A stretch of 19,598 nucleotides of DNA from Candidatus Woesearchaeota archaeon (GTDB taxonomy: Archaea; Nanobdellota; Nanobdellia; Woesearchaeales; WJKL01), in contig JAHWIB010000025.1 of NCBI GenBank assembly GCA_019322815.1, positions 1 through 19,598 of the forward strand. The letters run 5' to 3'. The position numbers and the translations under genes were made by a program. Shown here one piece after another: positions 8,286 to 13,672 of this stretch (position 1 is its first letter; each line of letters starts with the position of its first letter). The notes beneath the pieces are model-generated. The model searched no databases, was not told where the DNA came from, and worked only from the letters and a program-made list of their open reading frames with translations.

Positions 8286-8627
8286 TTAAAATAAAAATCC
8301 AGTCTCGCCAGCTTCTATTTTTGCCATTAATTCTGATTCACATTCAGGGCATAATCCTTTGCTCAAATTTTTATAAGTTGAGAGTCCTATCCCTTCAGGC
8401 TTAACCCATTTACCGTTTGCCCTGAAATTTACTCCATCCATATAACATCTGTAGATTATGCATCCTTTGTCAGCTGCAACTTCAACAATATCATTATCAT
8501 TGCATCTGTTAAGAACTTCGTGGGGAATTATATCCTGAATAAGTTTTCTATGAGGATCAATATTCATTTCAGCTGTAACTCTATCTACCCAATGTTCAAT
8601 TTCCTTTCTAGTATATTGTTTTTCCAT
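8286..8627 (-). CDS. Hypothetical protein with CPEC zinc-ribbon-like motif, 113 residues
   Basis: The N-terminal part is helical (YTRKEIEHWVDRVTAEM), the middle is beta-rich (IVEVAADKGCIIYRCYMDG), and the C-terminal part reads STYKNLSKGLCPECESELM. The latter resembles the ICPDC tails found after PAS/sensor domains in other prokaryotes, and one CxxC pair plus C-x4-C in the middle could make a zinc site. No signal or membrane segment. A TATA box 23 bases upstream implies a leaderless transcript from this ATG. It is divergent from the large plus-strand operon and shares the 143-bp control region with it, so it is a candidate local regulator, by position only. Confidence 0.6.
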   Translation of the reverse strand: MEKQYTRKEIEHWVDRVTAEMNIDPHRKLIQDIIPHEVLNRCNDNDIVEVAADKGCIIYRCYMDGVNFRANGKWVKPEGIGLSTYKNLSKGLCPECESELMAKIEAGETGFLF

Positions 8628-8649
8628 ACAGCAATAAATTTTACAGTTG

Positions 8650-8685
8650 TATTTAAACCTTGTGTTTTTAGTAACTAATTAGTAG
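8650..8685 (-). promoter_or_regulatory. Promoter of the 113-residue gene, with shared upstream element
   Basis: Minus strand AAGGTTTAAATA places a TATA box (8650-8657) 23 bases before the ATG at 8627. Upstream is CTACTA-N7-ACTAAAAAC, the same element as at 6600 and 7116. The 10-bp palindrome ACTAATTAGT (8674-8683) sits in this element and also lies upstream of the divergent plus-strand TATA box, so a factor bound here could act on both genes. Confidence 0.55.
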
Positions 8686-8697
8686 TAAAAAGCATAA

Positions 8698-8746
8698 CCT
8701 TTATAAATAACCTATATTGGTCTGAGTAATAAATGAGTACTCATTT
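8698..8746 (+). promoter_or_regulatory. Promoter and palindromic operator candidate of the right operon
   Basis: CCTTTATAAATAA holds a TATA box (core 8700-8707). Transcription should begin about 25 bases on, near 8728-8733. A 16-base perfect palindrome, AAATGAGTACTCATTT (8731-8746), begins at that point, and a further TGAGTA (8723-8728) repeats 11 bases before the TGAGTA inside the palindrome, about one helical turn. This layout suits a dimeric repressor such as an RHH protein, but the regulator is not identified. Confidence 0.55.
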
Positions 8747-8801
8747 CGGGAAAAAGGGTTCCTTAGCAAAATGGAATACAAAAAAAGATATGAGACATTA
8801 A
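8733..8801 (+). CDS. Possible leaderless 22-residue leader peptide
   Basis: ATG at 8733 lies 25-33 bases after the TATA box, the ideal distance for leaderless translation. It opens MSTHFGKKGSLAKWNTKKD and ends at TAA 8799-8801, overlapping the 71-residue gene in another frame. Its first codons are the palindrome itself. It may be a real basic microprotein, a translational leader or chance. Confidence 0.25.
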   Translation: MSTHFGKKGSLAKWNTKKDMRH

Positions 8802-8986
8802 GAATAGGTGATAACAAGCCTATTGGACCTCTAAAAATACCTCTAATCCCTACTAGAATTAATCCAGGAGATCTTGAAAAAATTAAAGATTATATTAGTG
8901 ACAAAATAAGAAGAGAGATTGAAGAAGAAAAAAAACCTCCTTATATTCCTCTAATAATCCCAGACCCTTCTAAACATATACAGTGA
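8771..8986 (+). CDS. Hypothetical small protein, 71 residues
   Basis: First sizeable ORF of the right operon, about 40 bases after the predicted transcription start. The sequence is Pro/Ile-rich at both ends (IGPLKIPLIPTRINPG and PYIPLIIPDPS) around a charged helix (DLEKIKDYISDKIRREIEEEKK). No membrane segment or known motif. No strong ribosome binding site precedes the ATG, which leaves the start uncertain; the overlapping leaderless ORF could affect its translation. Its stop region contains GAGGT used by the next gene, and the tight spacing supports a genuine gene. Function unknown. Confidence 0.5.
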   Translation: MEYKKRYETLRIGDNKPIGPLKIPLIPTRINPGDLEKIKDYISDKIRREIEEEKKPPYIPLIIPDPSKHIQ

Positions 8987-8995
8987 GGTAAAAAA

Positions 8996-9112
8996 ATGAT
9001 AAAAGAACTTAAGAAAAAAGAATTTGTTTCTATTCTAAAAGAAAATGATTTTTCTGCAAAGGATATCCAGACAGCTTGGTTAAATGCTAAGAGAAGAAGA
9101 GGAGTAGCATGA
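8996..9112 (+). CDS. Basic microprotein, 38 residues
   Basis: A GAGGT motif at 8985-8989, six bases before the ATG, and an ATGA overlap with the next gene (9109-9112) argue that this short frame is translated. The product is Lys/Arg-rich and helical (IKELKKKEFVSILKEND, then SAKDIQTAWLNAKRRRG) with no recognised domain. The basic end suggests nucleic-acid or protein binding, but this is conjecture. Its position as the second gene of the operon, directly before the MIT/TPR-like gene, is the only context. Confidence 0.55.
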   Translation: MIKELKKKEFVSILKENDFSAKDIQTAWLNAKRRRGVA

Positions 9113-9426
9113 ACAGGGATGAAACAATTGATATTGGCATGAGAGCAGCTATTTTCTATAAGACAGCAAAATTAGCTATAAGAGATGGAAATGATAAAAA
9201 AGCTGCTATGTATTTTGGAATGGCTGCTGATGAATATAAAACTCTTGCAGAGAACCAAGTTTCTATAGCAGATAGGTTAGCTTATCGTGAGATGGAAAAG
9301 GAATGTCTAGAATATACTTACATCAATGCTAAGGCTGATCCTGAAGCATGGAAAGCTAATGAAGAGAGAATAAAAGATATTTCTGATGAAATTGAATTGT
9401 TAAATAATGAAGGAGAAATACAATGA
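9109..9426 (+). CDS. Small helical MIT/TPR-like protein, 105 residues
   Basis: All-helical by inspection. Residues about 12-50 (AIFYKTAKLAIRDGNDKKAAMYFGMAADEYKTLAE) form a helix-turn-helix hairpin with the small-residue spacing of a TPR or a MIT (microtubule interacting and trafficking) domain; a longer charged helix follows to the end. Such hairpins bind peptides or partner helices. It overlaps both neighbours by ATGA, so it is probably made in step with the UPF0489-like protein downstream. It has no enzyme motif, and an adaptor role is inference. Confidence 0.6.
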   Translation: MNRDETIDIGMRAAIFYKTAKLAIRDGNDKKAAMYFGMAADEYKTLAENQVSIADRLAYREMEKECLEYTYINAKADPEAWKANEERIKDISDEIELLNNEGEIQ

Positions 9427-10142
9427 ATCAAGATTTAGAAGCTCGAACAGAAGAATATGCATCAATCAAAACACTTGCAAAAATCCCTATAGCAATAACA
9501 GAAGAGCATAATGAAGTTTATTATCATTGGGAAAAATCAGGAATAAAAGATGCTACTTTGTTTCATATTGATTATCATGCAGATACATCTCATGCAGAAT
9601 TAAAAGCTGATTTCTCTTCTTATAAAGATCTTTCAATTGTTAATTTTATATGCGCAGCAGTCCACAAAAGAATTGTTTCTTCAATGTATTGGTTAGATCC
9701 TTATTCTCCTTGTCAATTGTCAGATATGGGTTCTACTATACCCGATAACAGAAAATCGTTAAAAACAAAGGTCCAAGGAAATGCTATAACATGGGAAGAT
9801 AAAGAGCTAAATAATAGTAGAATAGATGATATAACATTTGATATAACAGTTCCAAAGATAGACACCCAAAGCCAATTAATTCTAGACATTGACTTAGATG
9901 CTTTTGCAATGAAAGGCGAGGAAGAAGGATACAAAGATAGAATTGATGCAACAATTGAATTTCTTAATATTATGAAGACAATAAAAAAGCCTGACTTAAT
10001 AACAATCACAAGATCTCAAGGCCCTGACAAGCCGTCTAAAGAAAAACCTTCTTCATTAAGAGTCTTTGTAGAGCCTGAAATAGTAGATGATGTTCAGGAA
10101 TATTTATTGTTAAGATTAATTGAATTATATGGAGAAAAATGA
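9423..10142 (+). CDS. UPF0489/arginase-fold metal hydrolase
   Basis: The 239-residue protein shows the two metal-binding blocks of the arginase/deacetylase superfamily in UPF0489 form: LFHIDYHADTSH (H48, D50, H52, D54) and LILDIDLDAF (D155, D157, D159). These Asp/His residues normally hold a two-metal centre that hydrolyses guanidino or amide groups. Some relatives act on arginine side chains in ribosomal peptides, turning them into ornithine; whether this protein does so is unknown. The C-terminus (VEPEIVDDVQEYLLLRLIELYG) is typical of the fold's last helices. It overlaps the upstream MIT/TPR-like gene and the downstream protein kinase gene by ATGA. A protein or peptide substrate fits the neighbouring modifying enzymes, but this is inference. 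Confidence 0.7.
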   Translation: MNQDLEARTEEYASIKTLAKIPIAITEEHNEVYYHWEKSGIKDATLFHIDYHADTSHAELKADFSSYKDLSIVNFICAAVHKRIVSSMYWLDPYSPCQLSDMGSTIPDNRKSLKTKVQGNAITWEDKELNNSRIDDITFDITVPKIDTQSQLILDIDLDAFAMKGEEEGYKDRIDATIEFLNIMKTIKKPDLITITRSQGPDKPSKEKPSSLRVFVEPEIVDDVQEYLLLRLIELYGEK

Positions 10143-10993
10143 AAGAAATAGACCTAGACTCTGAAAAAGAAGAAATTAGAAGATCAGTAAATATAGGAGA
10201 CAGAATAAACTCTTATAGGATTATGGACATCATCCCAAACACTCATCTGTACAGGGCGATGTACAAAGATAAAAGAGGAGTTTTTGTTGTAAAATTTGCA
10301 AAAAAAGGCAAAGCTCTTCATAAAATGCTTATGAATGAAAGAAGGATTCTAGAAAGCTTAGACAGACATCCAAATATTGTTGGTCTTGAAGATAAAGGAG
10401 AGACAGGAGATCTAGACTATAATGTTTTTTTGCATACTAATGCAATCCCTGCTAGAACTGTTGATTCAGGAAGTTTAGACCTGGCAGTATGTATAGAGAT
10501 GGTTCTTGGAGCAGCAAATGCATGCAAATATCTGCACAGCAAAAAAATTGTTCATAGAGACATCAATCCTAACAATATCCTGATTGATAAATATTCTTTT
10601 AATGCAAAAATCACAGACTTTGGATTAGCAGCTTTTGCTGATGAGCTTGAACCAGGAGATTATGCTCAAGGAACTCCTGCTTATATAAGTCCAGAGCAGG
10701 CAAAAGGGATAGAAGTTGATGAAAAAACAGATGTATACTCATTAGGAGTTTCTTTATACAGAACTTTGACAGGAAAAAGGCTTGCAGAATTTGATAATAT
10801 ATTTCAATTAATGCTGGAGATTGTGACAAAAGGAGCAGCCAATCTGATGCAGCCAATCTCAAGGCCTGATGTTGCTCCTGAGATTGAACAAGCAATGAAG
10901 AAAATGGTGGTTTATGATCCAGAAGAAAGGCCTGATATGGAGGAAGTAATCCTTTGGTTCAATGTGATTAAACAGGAAATGTATGAAAAATGA
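10139..10993 (+). CDS. Hanks-type Ser/Thr protein kinase
   Basis: A 284-residue single-domain kinase in the order expected: VVKF (K52), helix C Glu (NERRILESL, E67), HRDINPNN (H139, D141, N146), ITDFG (D160), activation-segment end GTPAYISPE (E186), TDVYSLGVSLY (D198) and a C-lobe Arg (EERPD). It transfers phosphate from ATP to Ser/Thr residues. Two oddities: the Gly-rich loop is degenerate (DIIPNTHLYRA) and the Lys two residues after the catalytic Asp is Asn (N143). Activity is therefore likely but not certain. There is no membrane segment or sensor domain, so regulation must come from partners. ATGA overlaps on both sides place it between the metal hydrolase and the transglutaminase/TPR protein. 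Confidence 0.92.
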   Translation: MKEIDLDSEKEEIRRSVNIGDRINSYRIMDIIPNTHLYRAMYKDKRGVFVVKFAKKGKALHKMLMNERRILESLDRHPNIVGLEDKGETGDLDYNVFLHTNAIPARTVDSGSLDLAVCIEMVLGAANACKYLHSKKIVHRDINPNNILIDKYSFNAKITDFGLAAFADELEPGDYAQGTPAYISPEQAKGIEVDEKTDVYSLGVSLYRTLTGKRLAEFDNIFQLMLEIVTKGAANLMQPISRPDVAPEIEQAMKKMVVYDPEERPDMEEVILWFNVIKQEMYEK

Positions 10994-11871
10994 AAACACT
11001 AGCTCATGATTTTTTAGATATAGAAAGAGAATGCGGATTTGAAATCAGTCAAAAAGCTTATGATACTTTGGATAGTGTTTTAGAAAAAGCACGCAAAAAA
11101 ATAAAGCTTTGTGATAATCCTAGAAAGAACTTTGAGAATATTGGAATTTATTTGAATAAACATTTTTCACTTAATGGCAGCAAGTTATTACATACTTCTA
11201 TGCAGACAAAGGAAATAGACTGCAGAGGTTATTCTGCTTTGTTTTATGCAGTCTGTGAAAAGATAGGACTAGAAGATGAAATAAGTTGTGCATTAGGCCC
11301 GAGCCATGTATTTGTAGTATGGAATGATGGAAATGTTAGATTTAACTGGGAAACTACAGACAACTGTGAATTTACAGAGCAAGATTATATCTCATCTCTT
11401 GATATTCATCCAGATTCGATTGCAAATAAAGTTTATCTGACAGAGCTGACAAGAGAACAGGCAAAGTCAGTTGCATATGATACATGCGGAGTCATAAAAC
11501 TAGAACAAGGAGATGCTGACACTTCTATTGTATGCTTTGACAAAGCAATTGAACTGCATCCAAAACATGTTCGAGCTCATTGTTATAGAGGAAATGCAAA
11601 AAGAAAAAAAGGAGACTATTCTGGATCAGTTGATGATCTTGACAAATCTATTGAATTAGACCCAAATTATCACAGGCCTTATCATTATAGAGGACGTGTA
11701 AGAATAGAGCAAAAAAGATTTGCTGAAGCTGTTAATGATCTTACTAAATCTTTTGAATTAGATCCAAAGGATTACAGAGCCTATTATTATCTTGCAGAAG
11801 CAAAAATAGAGATAGGAGATCATAAAGGAGCAAAACAAGATCTTGCAATGTATGAAAAGTTTAGAAAATGA
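10990..11871 (+). CDS. Transglutaminase-like (SirB1-type) domain with C-terminal TPRs
   Basis: Residues 40-130 carry a transglutaminase-like core: IDCRGYSALFYAVCEKIGL with C78, GPSHVFVVW with H106, and FNWETTD with E121, matching a Cys-His-acid triad and resembling the SirB1 family. Residues about 155-290 contain about four tetratricopeptide units, with hallmark pieces DADTSIVCFDKAIELHPK, DYSGSVDDLDKSIELDPN and RFAEAVNDLTKSFELDPK. TPRs usually bind partner proteins. The fold includes peptidases and amidases as well as cross-linking enzymes, so the reaction is not defined. It overlaps the kinase gene and the membrane JAMM-like gene by ATGA, and may be a kinase partner or target. Confidence 0.8.
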   Translation: MKTLAHDFLDIERECGFEISQKAYDTLDSVLEKARKKIKLCDNPRKNFENIGIYLNKHFSLNGSKLLHTSMQTKEIDCRGYSALFYAVCEKIGLEDEISCALGPSHVFVVWNDGNVRFNWETTDNCEFTEQDYISSLDIHPDSIANKVYLTELTREQAKSVAYDTCGVIKLEQGDADTSIVCFDKAIELHPKHVRAHCYRGNAKRKKGDYSGSVDDLDKSIELDPNYHRPYHYRGRVRIEQKRFAEAVNDLTKSFELDPKDYRAYYYLAEAKIEIGDHKGAKQDLAMYEKFRK

Positions 11872-12713
11872 AAAGTGAAATAACAAAAGGATGGAGAAGA
11901 GCAGTTAAATATATTTCTGCAGCAGTTCTTGCAGGAGCTGCTATTGTATATTCTCTAATGCCTGTAATAAATCTTTCAAAAAGCAAAATGCAAAGTAAGC
12001 AAGTAGTGCAGTTAGAGAATTTGGTTGTGAATATTTCAGATGATAAGAAATATGAAGTGCAAAAAAATGAAGAAGAAGGCATACAAGATATTAGGAAATT
12101 AATAAAAACCTCAGATTTAGAAGAGGGATGGGTTTATTTGCCTGAAAAAGAATTATGGTTTGAGACTAGAATAAAACAAAGAATAGAAGAATCAAATGGT
12201 TTAATGCATCGAAGACTAAAAAGTGATATAGGTCTTTGTACTAAGTTGATGAAGGAAAATAATACCTTAATTTCTTATCATTTTCATCTAGGCAGATATG
12301 AGGAAGAACTTAGAGAATATGAAAACAGGCTGTCAAACCCTTTATTAAAAGAAGGATTCAAAGCCAGTGTCATAGCAATGAAAACAATTCCTTCTAGTAA
12401 AGATTTATATTTTATGATAATGCTTTCATTAGTTTGCAACAAGGAGAATCCAAATGGAAAAATAAGTTCTAAAGTCTGCTCTCCAGAAGGTATTGTTGAA
12501 TATTCGCTAACAGAAGAAGGAAAAAGGTATTTTAGAGAAAAAGATGTATATGAGACCAAGAAGATTATAGAAGAAAAACATTCTAGAGCTAAATTATTAT
12601 CTGCTGCAAGTGATTTTACAGTATCTTCACAAGAGAGAATCAATCAATTAGTTGATTTATTGAATGATGAATATGTAACTGTTAGATTTAGCCCGTATGA
12701 AAATAGAAAATGA
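11868..12713 (+). CDS. Membrane-anchored protein with JAMM/JAB-like domain
   Basis: The N-terminus has basic residues followed by one hydrophobic segment (about 13-33), consistent with a single membrane anchor. The central part reads NNTLISYHFHLG (H138, H140) and later IPSSKDLYFMIM (S176, D179), then a strand and turn (KVCSPEGIVEYSL). HxH plus SxxD, preceded by a Pro, is the zinc-binding signature of JAMM/MPN isopeptidases. The spacing is unusual: about 35 mostly charged residues separate the two halves where typical members have about ten. The upstream catalytic Glu is not obvious. Function could be cleavage of isopeptide or C-terminal peptide bonds near the membrane. It overlaps the transglutaminase gene by ATGA. 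Moderate certainty on the fold. Confidence 0.6.
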   Translation: MKSEITKGWRRAVKYISAAVLAGAAIVYSLMPVINLSKSKMQSKQVVQLENLVVNISDDKKYEVQKNEEEGIQDIRKLIKTSDLEEGWVYLPEKELWFETRIKQRIEESNGLMHRRLKSDIGLCTKLMKENNTLISYHFHLGRYEEELREYENRLSNPLLKEGFKASVIAMKTIPSSKDLYFMIMLSLVCNKENPNGKISSKVCSPEGIVEYSLTEEGKRYFREKDVYETKKIIEEKHSRAKLLSAASDFTVSSQERINQLVDLLNDEYVTVRFSPYENRK

Positions 12714-12723
12714 AACGTAAAAT
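12708..12723 (+). repeat. Direct repeat, left copy flanking the TraB-like gene
   Basis: AAATGAAACGTAAAAT is identical at 12708-12723 and 13482-13497, 774 bases apart, and similarity continues weakly for about a dozen bases (AACAAAACAAGG versus TATCAAAAACAGG). The right copy contains the start of the AbrB-like gene, and the TraB-like gene lies exactly between them. Confidence 0.65.
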
Positions 12724-12757
12724 AACAAAACAAGGAAAAATGGAAGAGGTTGCTTAA
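12710..12757 (+). pseudogene. 15-codon remnant resembling the start of an AbrB-like gene
   Basis: ATG at 12710 overlaps the JAMM-like stop in the usual ATGA fashion and reads MKRKITKQGKMEEVA before TAA. The first residues match the start of the intact AbrB-like protein at 13484 (MKRKIIKN) and AbrB family openings in general, but the frame stops before any DNA-binding hairpin. It also contains GAGGT (12746-12750), the probable ribosome binding site of the TraB-like gene. It could be a gene relic or a translated leader that couples the two genes. Confidence 0.35.
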
Positions 12758-12758
12758 G

Positions 12759-13487
12759 ATGTCATTAGTATATTTAGTTGGAACAGTTCATTGGGATCTG
12801 AGAGGCCCTGAAAGATTAAGAAAATTCTTAGGATTTGTCAGGCCTACCTCTATTGGAATAGAAGCATCACAGGAATTAATTGATTCAAGATTAAAATTCA
12901 GAAAAAGAGTAAAAGCAAAACTTGAGGAAATCAGAAGAAGTGAAGAATTATTTTCAAATCTATATGACTCTCTTAATTTAAAAAAGCCAGAACCAAAAGA
13001 GGATTTAGTCCTGAAGTTTCTGGAAATTCAAAGTTATGAACAATGGGTCCCTTATGAACACAAACAGGAGGAAAATCCGAATGTAAAAATTTATCCTGTT
13101 CATGATAATGGTTTTTTATCGAAAAGAAGCCCCGAAGTCCATAGAAAAGAATTAGGAGAAGAATATATTGATGAAAACGGAGATGCAAAATTAAAATTCC
13201 TCGAAGATTTAGGAAAAGAAAATTTGGAAGAATTTCAAAAAGAAATTGACGAAGCCTATAGAAACAATGAATTTGATTATTCTAAACTTATAGATGTTAT
13301 TAAAGAAGCAGACGATATTATGGAGCAAAAAATAAGAGAGGTTGTTAAGGCAGATCCTAATGGGATAGTTGCGGTTGTTTCAGGAGCTGCTCATTTCTTT
13401 TCTGGTTACGGAAACAACCTATATGAAAGACTGCAGGATTTATCTCCTCATAGAGTAAAACTTCCAGAGGTTGATCAGTTTAAATGA
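12759..13487 (+). CDS. TraB/PrgY-like protein
   Basis: The start is ATG 12759, eight bases after GAGGT; a TTG nine bases upstream is in frame but less likely. The 242-residue product has the TraB/Tiki family landmarks: an N-terminal strand ending VGTVH (G8-H11), a conserved Glu in IGIEAS (E35), IYPVHD (H115, D116) and a C-terminal GAAHFFSGYGNNLYERL (H212). The middle (120-190) is charged and helical. Members include the enterococcal pheromone-shutdown protein TraB/PrgY and the metazoan metalloprotease Tiki, so a metal-dependent proteolytic or peptide-binding role is plausible. Membrane helices seen in some archaeal TraB proteins are absent, so it is likely cytosolic. It is flanked by a direct repeat, suggesting later insertion into the operon. 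Confidence 0.75.
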   Translation: MSLVYLVGTVHWDLRGPERLRKFLGFVRPTSIGIEASQELIDSRLKFRKRVKAKLEEIRRSEELFSNLYDSLNLKKPEPKEDLVLKFLEIQSYEQWVPYEHKQEENPNVKIYPVHDNGFLSKRSPEVHRKELGEEYIDENGDAKLKFLEDLGKENLEEFQKEIDEAYRNNEFDYSKLIDVIKEADDIMEQKIREVVKADPNGIVAVVSGAAHFFSGYGNNLYERLQDLSPHRVKLPEVDQFK

Positions 13488-13497
13488 AACGTAAAAT
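13482..13497 (+). repeat. Direct repeat, right copy at the AbrB-like gene start
   Basis: Second copy of AAATGAAACGTAAAAT, identical to 12708-12723. It spans the TraB-like stop codon and the first codons of the AbrB-like gene. Confidence 0.65.
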
Positions 13498-13672
13498 TAT
13501 CAAAAACAGGCATCAGTATAAGGTTAACTTACCAATTGAATTACTTAGAAAGCTGAACTGGGATAATAATACCTCTATTAAGTTTCATGAAGTCTCTACT
13601 CCTTTAGGAAAAGGCATGCTGATCATAAAAGACAATAAAAAAGATGTTTTAAAGCTGGTGATGAAGAGATGA
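13484..13672 (+). CDS. AbrB/SpoVT-type swapped-hairpin protein, 62 residues
   Basis: Residues about 1-47 fit the AbrB swapped-hairpin fold: RKIIKNRHQYKVNLPIELLRKLNW (V14 to L24 holding the VxLP-x-xLxxxL pattern), a loop, then a second pair of strands ending GKGMLIIKD. Dimers of this family bind DNA and are often antitoxins or transition-state regulators. A basic tail follows. It overlaps both the TraB-like stop and the start of the 281-residue unknown gene by ATGA. This antitoxin-before-effector layout suggests that it may regulate the operon or neutralise its immediate downstream partner, which is inference. Confidence 0.8.
   Translation: MKRKIIKNRHQYKVNLPIELLRKLNWDNNTSIKFHEVSTPLGKGMLIIKDNKKDVLKLVMKR

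Noticed and set aside
8771..9426. Ribosomal peptide (RiPP) cluster based on small ORFs plus arginase-fold enzyme
   Set aside because: There is no recognisable precursor leader, radical SAM, YcaO or lanthionine enzyme in the window; kept only as a speculative link in the findings.
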